DNA of 64,000 bases from Planctopirus ephydatiae (GCF_007752345.1 NZ_CP036299.1:2185001-2249000); one strand, 5' to 3'; shown: positions 1 through 8,757, counted from the first letter of the stretch. Numbers and translations are program-made. Notes: generated by a model from the letters alone, not told the origin.

Positions 1-1
1 T

Positions 2-625
2 TGGGCGGACATGCAAACTGAACAGCTGCCTGAACATCTACGACGCGCGATCCGAATTCGAGCCTCGCAGGAATTGGCCGCAAAGCCCGTTGTGTCGTTA
101 GCCAACCCCTCGACCTTCCCTGCGAAGGCCCTTCGTGGAAAGAAATATCTGCCCTGGTTTGTTTCAGCTCTCTGCCTGATGTTTGCAGTGTTTACCTGGA
201 TCAATAACCGCCCGGCGGAAATAGTACGCCCTGATGTTGCTCAACGACGCGCTGAATTACTCACTGCGAATCAGGGGCTTGTGCAGGCAAGATGGTCACC
301 AGGGCCGACGCCCAGTGAAGGTGCCACGGGCGACGTCGTCTGGAGTGCTTCGCAGCAACAGGGTTTCATGCGCTTTCGAGGGTTGCCGGTCAACACGCCC
401 AGCCAAGAGCAGTATCAGTTGTGGATTTTCGCCAGAAATCAAAGTGACACGACGCCGATTGATGGCGGAGTGTTCGACATCACATCAACCGAAGAAGTTG
501 TCATCCCGATCAACGCGAAGCTGTATGTTCAAGACGCGTATATGTTCGCAGTTACGATCGAGAAGCCAGGTGGCGTGGTGGTATCTTCTCGCGAACGACT
601 GCCACTCCTCGCCAAGGTCGAGTAA
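2..625 (+). CDS. Anti-sigma factor, RskA-type C-terminal part (5' truncated by window edge)
   Basis: About 207 residues are visible. A single membrane helix (about residues 48-65, LPWFVSALCLMFAVFTWI) is followed by a periplasmic domain with features of the anti-sigma-K factor (RskA) C-terminal domain: a W-S-x-x-Q-Q-G-F-M-x-F-x-G-L-P stretch, YQLWIF, a late FAVTIEKPGG block and a closing arginine/leucine segment. Proteins of this family hold an ECF sigma factor at the membrane through a cytoplasmic N-terminal domain. Only about 45 residues lie before the helix and the frame is open to the left edge, so the sigma-binding part probably lies outside the window and the ATG at 11 is probably internal. 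The cognate ECF sigma gene would be expected just upstream (inference). Family call is fairly confident; exact start is unknown. Confidence 0.75.
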   Translation, partial: WADMQTEQLPEHLRRAIRIRASQELAAKPVVSLANPSTFPAKALRGKKYLPWFVSALCLMFAVFTWINNRPAEIVRPDVAQRRAELLTANQGLVQARWSPGPTPSEGATGDVVWSASQQQGFMRFRGLPVNTPSQEQYQLWIFARNQSDTTPIDGGVFDITSTEEVVIPINAKLYVQDAYMFAVTIEKPGGVVVSSRERLPLLAKVE

Positions 626-682
626 CCCGACATCAACGGTGAGATGATGCAAAACGAGGTCGCTGGGCCTCGTTTCGCAGGC

Positions 683-714
683 TCACCCAGACGCGGCCTT
701 GCACGCCCGGGTGA
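683..714. repeat. CACCCAGACG hairpin family, copy 1
   Basis: Left arm TCACCCAGACG and right arm CGCCCGGGTGA face each other across a short GC-rich loop and are followed by a conserved CACAAGAAA tail near 722. It matches the copies near 815, 7864 and 8758. Confidence 0.6.
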
Positions 715-753
715 CGATAGCCACAAGAAACAGTTTTGCAAGAATGTATTAAA

Positions 754-775
754 GTAGAGCAGGCTCCCGCCTGCC
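754..775 (+). repeat. GTAG-headed REP-like palindrome
   Basis: GTAG is followed by A and a palindrome with arms GCAGGC and GCCTGC around TCCC. It belongs to a set with copies at 7475, 7554, 20801 and 20847. A GTAG or GGAG head before an imperfect palindrome is the known hallmark of REP sequences served by RAYT (Y1-type) transposases; the assignment here is by analogy. Confidence 0.55.
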
Positions 776-814
776 TGTCTCTCACGCCCAACAGCCTGCA
801 TCCAACTCGCAGGG

Positions 815-876
815 TGGCCCAGACGTGGCCTTGCACGTCTGGGTGACAACAGGCACAAGAAACGACCCTCACAAGG
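815..876. repeat. CACCCAGACG hairpin family, copy 2
   Basis: GGCCCAGACGTG pairs with CACGTCTGGGTG across GCCTTG; the downstream ACAGGCACAAGAAA tail is shared with other copies. The hairpin core runs from 817 to 844. Confidence 0.6.
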
Positions 877-896
877 TATCGTTGTGCACAATACGC

Positions 897-1079
897 AGCG
901 TGCCCCCGGTTAAAATTCTGATTTCTACCGGGGTGGTAAAGCCACAGGAGGGCACTGGCACAGCCGCAAGACCAGGTGAGTTCCATTTGAGATCATCAGC
1001 GTCTCGCATGGCAGTTCTTACGGTAACGAAACCTCCTCCGCCTCAGGCACACACGTAGCCCGCAGACGGCCAACCTGTC
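897..1079 (-). repeat. MITE-like interspersed repeat, copy A (reverse orientation)
   Basis: Reads, in reverse complement, as the same element seen at 2926-3117, 7648-7819 and 9564-9750. Shared landmarks are the GAAATCAGAATTTCAACCGG hairpin end, the CCTCCTGTGGCTT block, the TGCCATrymGAG..CTGA block and a GGCCGTCTGCGGGC end. No reading frame is conserved between copies, so a non-coding element is likely. Confidence 0.65.
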
Positions 1080-1236
1080 CCACCCAGCTAAATCCGTTTC
1101 ACCTGAGATCTGTCAAACTCTGGGTAGGCTCAGTAATCTGGCGATCCTCTCATACAGGGAGGCGGTTGGTGGAGAGCCTCTGGATTTTCTCTACGATCAG
1201 CTTCAGGCTCTTGATTTCTGCGGGAACGGGTAATAT

Positions 1237-1280
1237 AAAACCTGAGACTGAGACGCAGTCTCAGTCTCAGTCTCGGGTTT
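1237..1280. terminator. Perfect GAGACT-repeat hairpin, possible bidirectional terminator
   Basis: CTGAGACTGAGAC (1242-1254) and GTCTCAGTCTCAG (1258-1270) form a perfect 13-bp stem around GCA. An outer alternative pairing uses AAAACC on the left and GGGTTTT on the right, giving A and T runs on both sides. It may end the anti-sigma transcript or act in the leader of the DUF1559 gene 110 bp downstream. Confidence 0.5.
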
Positions 1281-1392
1281 TGCTCCTGCCAGCCATTGAC
1301 CCGGATCACCTCAATCCGGTCAGAGCCAGCATCCCGGATCACCGCACCCGTCCATTCCGTGTCGCAAGTATCGATTTCCCGGAGATTCCCTC

Positions 1393-2394
1393 ATGCCGCT
1401 CCCGAGGTTCACTTCTTGCCGCTCCCGTGGCTTCACGCTCATCGAACTTCTGGTGGTGATTGCTATTATTGCCATCCTGATCGCCCTGCTCTTGCCTGCC
1501 GTGCAGCAGGCGCGCGAAGCTGCACGCCGCACGCAATGCAAGAATCATCTCAAGCAGATCGGTCTCGCGCTGCACAACTACGAGTCGACGCACAACACGT
1601 TTCCCCCGGGATGTGTTTCGATTCCAACCAGCACCTGGTCTGGCGTGTCGAATGACGGGATTCAAGAGACCGGTCCCGGTTGGGGCTTCTTCGCACACAT
1701 TTTGCCGTTTATCGATCAGGCCCCGTTGTACAACTCGATTAACTTCAATATAGCGATCACCGCTGCCAGCCACGCCACGCAGCGGCGGACGATCATTGCT
1801 CCCTACCGCTGTCCGAGCGACACCTGGGATCAGCCCGTCACCATTTTTTCCAACGGGGCGACGACTCCGACTCCAGCTCCCACAACCATCCTGGTCAGCG
1901 ATCTGGCTTCGATCAGCTACGTCGGCTGCGTCGGAGGCGGAAATCCCGCCGCCGCGCCGGCCTACACCGCGTTGTACGAGCAGCAGCCGTTCAACGGCAT
2001 GTTTCATCGCAATTCGAAGGTGCGGATGTCTGACATCACGGACGGCACTTCGAATACCTTAGGGATTGGCGAACGCGCGAGTATGCATACTCCCAATGGG
2101 TGGGCAGGTGTCATTCCGTTGGGATCGATGGTCTTCTCGCCGCAAGAAGCCGCACGACGCGGACAAACCGTCGGCGCTACTGCCCGCCCGGCTATCACGA
2201 TGATCGGCGTCCATGTGCGCTCCACCGGGCCTTCGCGCGACAGCAGCCCTGGTGGATTCATGGCTCCCCATGACGGTATTTCGCACGTTCTTATGATGGA
2301 CGGTTCCACTCGGGCGGTGGGAGTCAATGTGGACATCAACGTCTTTCGAGCTCTTGCCAGCCGGAACGATGGAGTGGTCGTTGGAGATTTCTGA
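1393..2394 (+). CDS. DUF1559 pseudopilin-like protein (prepilin N-terminus)
   Basis: The 333-residue product begins with a short basic leader and a class III/type II secretion prepilin signal: RGFTLIELLVVIAIIAILIA at about residues 12-31, in which cleavage would precede the methylated phenylalanine. The following QQAREAARRTQCKNHLKQIGLALHNYE block and the late H-x-LMMDGS motif are typical of the DUF1559 (SBP_bac_10-like) family, which is strongly expanded in planctomycetes. Cleavage by a PilD-type peptidase and assembly into, or display on, an envelope fibre is expected from the family; the actual role is unknown. GGAG sits 8 nt before the ATG. The lipoprotein gene 36 bp downstream is probably cotranscribed. 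Confidence 0.9.
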   Translation: MPLPRFTSCRSRGFTLIELLVVIAIIAILIALLLPAVQQAREAARRTQCKNHLKQIGLALHNYESTHNTFPPGCVSIPTSTWSGVSNDGIQETGPGWGFFAHILPFIDQAPLYNSINFNIAITAASHATQRRTIIAPYRCPSDTWDQPVTIFSNGATTPTPAPTTILVSDLASISYVGCVGGGNPAAAPAYTALYEQQPFNGMFHRNSKVRMSDITDGTSNTLGIGERASMHTPNGWAGVIPLGSMVFSPQEAARRGQTVGATARPAITMIGVHVRSTGPSRDSSPGGFMAPHDGISHVLMMDGSTRAVGVNVDINVFRALASRNDGVVVGDF

Positions 2395-2430
2395 CCTGCG
2401 TCGATTATCGCGGGAAAACGGAGATTGATT

Positions 2431-2835
2431 ATGTCGTGTTGGCGAGGTGCTGGTCCAAGTCTGCCGAAACGAACCATCCTGGGCGTGGCGGCGGTATTCC
2501 TCGGTGGATGCGGTCAGGTCGTATCCATCCCTCATGCAGACCAGCGGTGTACGGTGCATGGGGAGGTTCGGCTGAACGACGAACCGCTGAGAGCCGGTAC
2601 GATTTCCTTCGAATCTTATGGCGAGGGAGTCAAAGGCATGACGGTCACAGGCTTGATTATTGATGGCTCATTTAAGATCGATGCAAGAAACGGTCCCGTG
2701 ATGGGACCGAACCGCTTTGATATCTCAGTCGAAGGGGCGACCGGCTCTGTCGTAGGTACGTCGGGAATGATTGAGATTCAGCAAGGTTCGAAGGACTCCC
2801 TCGATTTCGACCTGACGACAAAATCTAAAAAGTAG
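2431..2835 (+). CDS. Small lipoprotein with carboxypeptidase-regulatory-like beta domain
   Basis: A 134-residue product with a basic N-terminus, a hydrophobic stretch and the lipobox LGGC near residue 27, so an envelope lipoprotein is predicted. The mature part carries a V-x-G-x-V-x-L-N-(D/G)-x-P-L-x-x-G-x-I-x-F pattern, common in small planctomycete lipoproteins that resemble a carboxypeptidase regulatory (transthyretin-like) beta sandwich. It follows the DUF1559 gene closely; this gene order recurs in planctomycetes and suggests the two act together at the surface. ATG 2431 is preferred over the in-frame TTG at 2425 because GGAG lies 7 nt upstream. Function unknown. Confidence 0.75.
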   Translation: MSCWRGAGPSLPKRTILGVAAVFLGGCGQVVSIPHADQRCTVHGEVRLNDEPLRAGTISFESYGEGVKGMTVTGLIIDGSFKIDARNGPVMGPNRFDISVEGATGSVVGTSGMIEIQQGSKDSLDFDLTTKSKK

Positions 2836-3310
2836 AGGCGTCAATGCACGGCGGGACCGAACAAAACAAAGGCAGAACAAAGGGGTCGGACTCTTTGTAG
2901 GACAAGTGTTCTCATCTAGGCTTCGCAGGGTGGCACAGGTTGCTCGTCCGCGAGCTACCTGTGTGCCGGAGGCAAAAGAGGTTTGGTTGCCGGAAGAAAT
3001 GTCATATGAGTCTCTGAGGATTTCAGGTGGAAACTTGACGGATTTGCCTATCCGGCAATGCCCTCCTGTGGCTTCACCACCCCGTTAGAAATCAGAATTT
3101 CAACCGGGGCCACCCTGTGGAGCCAGTGCCTGATTGATCAGGCTCATTGGATTCGAGGAGGTCAACGACCCGCCGAAACACATCAATGAGTGCTTACCTC
3201 TTGGATTCCCCCGTCATCACAGGTACAGTGAATTGTCCCTCAACACTCAAGTCGACCCGACATCCAACTCTTGTGCCGCCAGCACACAGTCTTGATTGTC
3301 GCGACAAAAC
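2836..3310. other. Intergenic region with MITE-like repeat
   Basis: Apart from the repeat at 2926-3117 nothing coding or structured stands out. A promoter for the following cytochrome/DUF1501 operon should lie between 3118 and 3310, but no clear -35/-10 pair was recognised. Confidence 0.6.
2926..3117 (+). repeat. MITE-like interspersed repeat, copy B (with terminal inverted repeats)
   Basis: This copy shows the clearest ends: CAGGGTGGC at 2926-2934 and its exact complement GCCACCCTG at 3109-3117. The left end also forms a hairpin around GCTCGTCCGCGAGC, and the right end has an internal palindrome around GAAATCAGAATTTC. About 192 bp, no coding capacity. Confidence 0.65.
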
Positions 3311-5836
3311 ATGCCTGCCGAGTTCATCCATCCGATGTCGCACCATCCTGTCCTCAAATTTGTCCCTCACTTCATGCCTGAAAATGGCATTCCGTTGCTT
3401 CGCGGGTTGAGTTGGGTCTGCCTCGCATTCGCCGTCTGGCTCTGCTCTCCATCCACGTCTGCATTTGCTCAGATTGATTTTGCCCATCAGATCGTGCCGA
3501 TTCTTCGCAAACACTGCATGGAATGTCATTCCGGAACAAAAATCAGCGGCGGCCTTTCACTCAATGATCAGGCAACGTTCCTTCAAGGCAGCGAAAACGG
3601 TCGTATCGTCGATTTCGCACAGCCCGATAAGAGCCTGTTACTCCATGTGGTCACCACGGATGACGCCGATTTCCGCATGCCTCCGAAAGGTCCGGGGCTC
3701 ACAAAAGAAGAAGCCGCTCTGCTCCGCCTGTGGATCAGGGAAAAGGCACCCTGGGAGCCCGGCTTCGCCTTCACCAGGCCCGCCTATGAACCTCCCTTAA
3801 AGCCACGAGAGGTGGAATTGCCCCCCATTGTGAATAGCCGGGCTCATCCCATTGATCGTCTCGTCGATGCCTCATTTGCCAGCAGACAGATCCAGCGCCC
3901 TGCCGCGATTTCCGATGGTGAGTTCCTCCGCCGTGCCTCACTCGATCTGATTGGATTGCTGCCTACACCGGAAGAATATGCCGCGTTCATGGCTGATCAT
4001 CATCCAGACAAACGCGCGCGGCTCATTCAATCGTTATTGAATCGGGATGTCGATTACACCGAACACTGGCTCAGCTTCTGGAACGACTTACTACGCAATG
4101 ATTACAGCGGCACAGGTTTTATTACGGGGGGACGCAAACAGATCAGCCGTTGGCTCTATGAATCACTCCTCCACAATCTGCCCTACGATCAATTGGCCAG
4201 CGAACTCATCGCACCACCCTCTATTGAAAGTCGTGGTTACATCGATGGGATTACCTGGCGCGGAACAGTCAGTGCCGGTCAGACCGTCGAGATTCAATTT
4301 GCTCAAAGCGTGGGCCAGTCATTCCTGGGCATCAACTTCAAATGTGCTTCCTGCCACGACAGCTTCGTGGATCGCTGGAAACTGGATGAAGCCTATGGCC
4401 TGGCCGCCATCTACTCCACAAGACCCCTGGAGATCCATCGCTGCGACAAGCCCACAGGCCGTATGGCGAACGCCTACTGGCCCTTCCCGGAGCTCGGGCA
4501 AGTCGACCCTGCCGCCCCGCGTGATCAACGGCTGAAACAACTGGCCAGCCTCATGACGCATCCGGAAAACGGACGCTTCACGCGGACGATCGTCAATCGT
4601 TTATGGCATCGCCTGATGGGCCGTGGCATTGTGCACCCTCTCGATGCCATGCAAAGCGAGCCCGAGAACGCCGACCTGCTCGATTATCTCGCCAACCATC
4701 TGCAGGGGCATCAATACGATCTCAAGCAAACTCTGGAGTTCATCGCCACCTCGGAAATCTACCAGGCAAAGACCGTATCCGTTTCGGAGGAATCCCTGCA
4801 GGCCAGCTTCCACGGCCCACGAGCCAGACGCCTTTCTGCTGAGCAATTTGTGGATGCCGTCTGGCAACTCACCGGCACTGCTCCCAGAAAGCCAGATGCC
4901 AACGTCGTAAGGGGCAAACTCGATCCTTCTCTGCTGGAGGCCACTGCCAAAGCCATGTCCGCCGAATGGATCTGGGGAGACTCTGCGCTCAATGGAAGTT
5001 CTCCACCAGCCAACGAAACGCTCGCCTTCCGCACCACCATCAACCTGCTCGAAGTGCCTCACAAAGCGGCAATGATCATTTCCTGCGATAACGAATACAC
5101 CATGTATATAAACGGCAAGAAGCTGGGTGAAGGCAAAAACCGGGAAACGCTAGGCGGCTATTCACTGACAGAGGCCCTCAAAACCAATCAACCGAATGAA
5201 CTGCTGGTCGTGGGGAAAAATACTGGAGCAGAAAACAACCCAGCGGGCTTATTTGTGGAATTACAACTCATTCAGAAAGACGGCAGCCGGCAGCACATCG
5301 GCAGCTCTACCGAATGGGAATGGAGCCCCACTCTCCCGGATTCCAAAGGGAAATACGACCTGCAGCCGACCGACTGGAAACCAGCCGTCAAAGTTCCGGC
5401 ACTCGATGTCTGGACGCAACATACCTTGCAGCCAGCGATCAAACGTCTTGCCGAACTCAATTTTGATCAAAACCACATGGTCCGCAGCTCGCTGGTGAGA
5501 AGCGATTTTCTCATGCGTTCCCTGGGACGGCCCAACCGCGATCAGATTGTTTCCATGAGGCCCAATGATCTCACAACGCTCGAGGCGATCGATCTCTCGA
5601 ACGGAGAAACACTGGCAACGGCTCTGGATCAAGGAGCCAGGTCACTTCTGGAAAAAGATTTTGCCACGACTCCTGAACTGGTCAATTGGATCTACAGCTA
5701 CGCACTTTCCCGGCCGCCGACAGAAACAGAATTGGCGACCGCTCTGGCTGCTCTGGGTGACGAACCCGCTCGGGAAAACGTGGCCGACCTGCTCTGGGCG
5801 ATTCTGATGCAACCCGAATTTTTCTATGTCAATTGA
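3311..5836 (+). CDS. Planctomycete cytochrome c / DUF1549 / DUF1553 protein
   Basis: The 841-residue product has a signal peptide, then a c-type haem site CMECH at about residue 69 in a planctomycete cytochrome c (PSCyt1-like) domain. A DUF1549 domain follows (R-R-A-S-L-D-L-I-G-L-L-P-T block near 210; CASCHD near 345 could be a second haem or metal site), then a DUF1553 domain interrupted by a beta-rich insert with NEYTMYINGKKLGEG that resembles a galactose-binding or rhamnosidase N-terminal sandwich. It should act in the periplasm or at the surface. The substrate of this family is not established. A DUF1501 gene follows 106 bp later. The start is uncertain: ATG 3311, 3335 or 3374 would all keep the signal peptide. 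Confidence 0.85.
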   Translation: MPAEFIHPMSHHPVLKFVPHFMPENGIPLLRGLSWVCLAFAVWLCSPSTSAFAQIDFAHQIVPILRKHCMECHSGTKISGGLSLNDQATFLQGSENGRIVDFAQPDKSLLLHVVTTDDADFRMPPKGPGLTKEEAALLRLWIREKAPWEPGFAFTRPAYEPPLKPREVELPPIVNSRAHPIDRLVDASFASRQIQRPAAISDGEFLRRASLDLIGLLPTPEEYAAFMADHHPDKRARLIQSLLNRDVDYTEHWLSFWNDLLRNDYSGTGFITGGRKQISRWLYESLLHNLPYDQLASELIAPPSIESRGYIDGITWRGTVSAGQTVEIQFAQSVGQSFLGINFKCASCHDSFVDRWKLDEAYGLAAIYSTRPLEIHRCDKPTGRMANAYWPFPELGQVDPAAPRDQRLKQLASLMTHPENGRFTRTIVNRLWHRLMGRGIVHPLDAMQSEPENADLLDYLANHLQGHQYDLKQTLEFIATSEIYQAKTVSVSEESLQASFHGPRARRLSAEQFVDAVWQLTGTAPRKPDANVVRGKLDPSLLEATAKAMSAEWIWGDSALNGSSPPANETLAFRTTINLLEVPHKAAMIISCDNEYTMYINGKKLGEGKNRETLGGYSLTEALKTNQPNELLVVGKNTGAENNPAGLFVELQLIQKDGSRQHIGSSTEWEWSPTLPDSKGKYDLQPTDWKPAVKVPALDVWTQHTLQPAIKRLAELNFDQNHMVRSSLVRSDFLMRSLGRPNRDQIVSMRPNDLTTLEAIDLSNGETLATALDQGARSLLEKDFATTPELVNWIYSYALSRPPTETELATALAALGDEPARENVADLLWAILMQPEFFYVN

Positions 5837-5942
5837 TCCGACGATATAAACTGATCCCACACGTTTGAATACTGCAAAGATCCATCTCGCGGGAAGCTCC
5901 TCAGCATCCTGTCGGGATCGCACCATACGAGAGACCGATAAC

Positions 5943-7400
5943 ATGGCTTTTGAAATTGATCCTTCCACGCCGCGGTCGATTGTCCGGCGGGATTTTGTCA
6001 AAGCCTTGACGATGGCCGGCCTGGCCGCCATGGCCACGGGCGAACCACGAGTCGTGCGGGCCAATTCCGAAGAGCCGCTGGTCCATCCCAAACCGACGGC
6101 CGATGCCTGCATTCTGCTGTGGATGGCCGGCGGTATGGCCGCTCCGGACACCTTTGACCCCAAACGCTACCATCCCTTCGAAAAAGGCCTGGCCGTTGCG
6201 GAGATGCTCAGCACCTTCCCCGCCATCAATACCTCCATTGATGGTGTGCAGATTTGCGAAGGGCTCGAAAACATCGCGCAGATTCTCCATCGTGGGACGC
6301 TCATTCGCAGTGCTGTCCAACCCGATCTGGGGAGCATTCTCCACAGCCGCCATCAGTATCACTGGCACACAGGCTATGTCCCTCCCCAGACAGTCGCCTG
6401 CCCGCATTTAGGTTCCTGGATGGCCAAGGTCCTGGGGCCGCGCAATCCCGTCATGCCCGCGTTCATCAATATCGGGCAGAGACTGGAGGGTGTCGGTGAA
6501 AGCGAAGAACTGAAGGCGTTTACGACAGCCGGATTCTTTGGCAGCGAGTTCGGGCCGATGAACCTTCCGTTCCCGGAAGAAGCGGCTCAATCGGTCAAAC
6601 CACCCCAGGGCATGACCAACACGCGATTCGCCAATCGTGAGCGGCTTTACCGGCAGTTGATCGACAAAAATCCTCATCGCGACCAGCTCAGCGACTATCA
6701 GCAGCAATCGATGCTCCGTAGCCTCGATAACGCCTACCGACTGCTCAGTTCCAAAGAGCGGGAAGCATTTGATATCACGCTGGAACCGAAAGAGGTCCAG
6801 GAAAAGTACAATACCGGTCGCTTTGGCAGAGGTTGTCTCCTTGCCCGCCGACTCATTGAGAATGGTGCACGGTTCGTGGAAGTCACGACCGAGTACGTTC
6901 CGTTCCTGCACTGGGACACGCATGCAAATGGGCATGAAACCGTGGCCCGCATGCATCAGGAAATTGATCGCCCGATTGCCACACTGGTTCAAGAACTCGA
7001 TGAACGAGGGCTGCTCGATCGCACGCTGGTGATTGTCGCCAGCGAGTTCAGTCGCGACGCCTTAATGGAAGGAAAACCCGGCTCAAACGCAGGGGATCAA
7101 GCCTCCTTCCGCGGCGACAACATCAGTGAAATGGCCCATTACGGCCTGCATCGACATTTCACCGGCGGCAGCAGCGTCCTGATGTTTGGCGGTGGCATGA
7201 AAAAAGCCTATGTGCATGGCCAGACGGCTGACGAACGCCCGCTGATCGCCATCAAAGATCCCGTCACCGTCATGGACTTGCACGCCACAATCATGACGGC
7301 CATGGGCATCAGCCCCAGGACGGTCTATTCCATCGAAGGCCGCCCATTCTATGTCACAGAAGACGGCAAAGGCCTCCCCGTCCAGCAGCTCTTCGCCTAA
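5943..7400 (+). CDS. DUF1501 family protein, Tat-exported
   Basis: A 485-residue product with a twin-arginine signal (RRDFVKALTMAGLAAMATG, about residues 16-34) and a full-length DUF1501 domain, a distant member of the alkaline phosphatase/sulfatase fold. Visible family blocks are ADACILLWMAGGMAAPDTFDP near the start of the mature protein, HWDTHANGHE, the ASEFSRD segment and HYGLHRHF near the end. Pairing with the preceding cytochrome/DUF1549/DUF1553 gene is the usual planctomycete arrangement, so they likely act on the same unknown, perhaps sulfated or complex, substrate (inference). ATG 5943 is chosen over an upstream TTG because it begins immediately before the Tat leader. Confidence 0.87.
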   Translation: MAFEIDPSTPRSIVRRDFVKALTMAGLAAMATGEPRVVRANSEEPLVHPKPTADACILLWMAGGMAAPDTFDPKRYHPFEKGLAVAEMLSTFPAINTSIDGVQICEGLENIAQILHRGTLIRSAVQPDLGSILHSRHQYHWHTGYVPPQTVACPHLGSWMAKVLGPRNPVMPAFINIGQRLEGVGESEELKAFTTAGFFGSEFGPMNLPFPEEAAQSVKPPQGMTNTRFANRERLYRQLIDKNPHRDQLSDYQQQSMLRSLDNAYRLLSSKEREAFDITLEPKEVQEKYNTGRFGRGCLLARRLIENGARFVEVTTEYVPFLHWDTHANGHETVARMHQEIDRPIATLVQELDERGLLDRTLVIVASEFSRDALMEGKPGSNAGDQASFRGDNISEMAHYGLHRHFTGGSSVLMFGGGMKKAYVHGQTADERPLIAIKDPVTVMDLHATIMTAMGISPRTVYSIEGRPFYVTEDGKGLPVQQLFA

Positions 7401-7474
7401 CTGGACTTGAGCCTCTCAGTCGCATCACCAGCCAAGATAAATCAAAAACGACATCATCCGGGCACGCCCCTGAA

Positions 7475-7496
7475 GTAGGGCAGGCTCCTGCCTGCC
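7475..7496 (+). repeat. GTAG-headed REP-like palindrome
   Basis: GTAG followed by GGCAGG, CTCCTG and CCTGCC. Same class as 754, 7554, 20801 and 20847. Confidence 0.6.
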
Positions 7497-7553
7497 TTCC
7501 TGCTTGGACTGCTTGGTTCGAGTCAATCAGAGTCGTTCGCATAAGACAGCACC

Positions 7554-7574
7554 GTAGGGTCCGCTGTGCGGACC
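7554..7574 (+). repeat. GTAG-headed REP-like palindrome with different arms
   Basis: GTAG followed by GGTCCGC, loop TGT, and GCGGACC: a perfect 7-bp stem whose arms differ from neighbours but remain self-complementary. Confidence 0.6.
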
Positions 7575-7647
7575 ATATTCTGCATCCCACCACTCGCGAC
7601 ATCTTCATGCGTAAGGTGCATGCCAATGCACGAACTCGCACGATGAT

Positions 7648-7819
7648 ACAGGTTGGCCGTCTATGGGCGATCTGTGTGCCGCAGGCTGAGACGCTTTCGT
7701 TGCCGGAAGAACTGCCATGCGAGCCTCTGAGGATCTCCGATGGGACCCTGACGAAGTTGCGCCGCTGCCAGTGACCTCCTGTGGTTTGTCAATCCCGGTA
7801 GAAATCAGAACTTCAACCA
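7648..7819 (+). repeat. MITE-like interspersed repeat, copy C
   Basis: Starts with ACAGGTTGGCCGTCT and ends in GTAGAAATCAGAACTTCAACC. Middle blocks TTGCCGGAAGAA, GAGCCTCTGAGGAT and CCTCCTGTGG match copies B and D. Confidence 0.65.
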
Positions 7820-7863
7820 ATGTGTTCTGCTGGAATTGCAGAAACATGCACAACGATTTCTTG

Positions 7864-7913
7864 TGCCTGTCGTCACCCAGACGTGCAAAGCCACGTCTGG
7901 GTGACGACAGGCA
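7864..7913. repeat. CACCCAGACG hairpin family, copy 3 (perfect 22-bp stem)
   Basis: Bases 7864-7885 and 7892-7913 are exact inverted complements around a 6-base loop CAAAGC. Core arm TCACCCAGACGTG. It could also terminate transcription from either side. Confidence 0.75.
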
Positions 7914-8082
7914 AAGTGATCCATATCCATCGTTTCCGACTCCCTGACATCGCACACCTGTGTTTCTTGAATAAAGTCATGGCTCAATTCAAAAAAAGTC
8001 TTCGGTCTTCACAATATTTAGAATCTATCAATAAGACTGGGTGCTTTCGTCAACCACAAGGTATCCGCGATGATCCTCTCGG

Positions 8083-8745
8083 TCAAAACTCACTTCTTGC
8101 CGGGGGAGAGTTTAATTCGATGTATCTCCTCACCTCTCGATGTGCTTCGGCTAAGGAGTCGTTAGAGGCTTTTGAATTCATGACATTCAGCAGACGCTCC
8201 CTGAGGCCGGGGAAATGTTCGCGGGAAAGGTTCTCTCCTGGAAAAAAGAGCGCATTGCACCGGAACGATTCGAGATTGGGCCAACCCAATACCTCCACGA
8301 TGTCGGCATAGGGCAGATTGCCGGTCGGAAACGCGATCTCCACCTGCTTCACCAGCGATTTTTCTGGAAAGTTCTGAATCGAATGACTGGGCTGTTGATA
8401 CCCCGGAAATGCATAGCTGCTTGTCAAACTTGATTGCGATGGCGAAATATCTGCATATGAAATTAATAGTTCGTCGCACATACGAGTATTACCCAAGATC
8501 GCCAGCGTGGTGTCCTGGAACTGGCCGATCCGTGTCCTCCCCGGCCGATGCTGCTGCGGATGGTAGAGCAGATAAATATGAGGATCTGTCATATAGCTGG
8601 TGCTACAATGCCGCACGACACGCCACCGGGCGACGATTCCACCTGCGTATCTCCAACCGCACGCAGCGAGCGTCACAACGAGAATCGATGCGACCGTGAA
8701 GCGAAGCAGTGTTGTGCGACTCGGACGTGGTAGACCAAGTTTCAT
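8083..8745 (-). CDS. Hypothetical exported/membrane-anchored protein
   Basis: A 220-residue product with a hydrophobic N-terminal segment (TLLRFTVASILVVTLAACG, about residues 12-30). LAAC would fit a lipobox, so either a lipoprotein or a single N-terminal membrane anchor is predicted. The C-terminal part has a short leucine-rich pattern (DIVEVLGWPNLESFRCN). I do not recognise the family. It is transcribed towards the left-hand repeat cluster and has no operon partner. The start codon ATG 8745 directly precedes the hydrophobic segment; a half copy of the CACCCAGACG repeat lies just upstream. Confidence 0.6.
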   Translation of the reverse strand: MKLGLPRPSRTTLLRFTVASILVVTLAACGWRYAGGIVARWRVVRHCSTSYMTDPHIYLLYHPQQHRPGRTRIGQFQDTTLAILGNTRMCDELLISYADISPSQSSLTSSYAFPGYQQPSHSIQNFPEKSLVKQVEIAFPTGNLPYADIVEVLGWPNLESFRCNALFFPGENLSREHFPGLRERLLNVMNSKASNDSLAEAHREVRRYIELNSPPARSEF

Positions 8746-8757
8746 CAGGAGTTCCTT

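Larger units (their letters stand above)
626..1392. other. Repeat-rich intergenic region
   Basis: No convincing gene is present. The region holds two copies of a CACCCAGACG hairpin family (about 683-714 and 815-876), a GTAG-headed palindrome (754-775), a reverse-oriented copy of a MITE-like repeat (897-1079) and a long GAGACT hairpin (1237-1280). Short reading frames here (for example 825-1058) run through the repeats and lack ribosome sites. Confidence 0.7.
7401..8082. other. Intergenic repeat cluster
   Basis: Contains, in order, two GTAG-headed palindromes (7475-7496, 7554-7574), MITE-like copy C (7648-7819) and a perfect 22-bp stem hairpin (7864-7913). No supported gene. Confidence 0.7.

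Noticed and set aside
1339-2007. 222-codon open frame on the minus strand
   Set aside because: Antisense to the DUF1559 pseudopilin gene, arginine- and glycine-rich, no family features.
7401-8082. CRISPR array
   Set aside because: The repeats here differ from each other, are not regularly spaced and no cas gene is present in the window.
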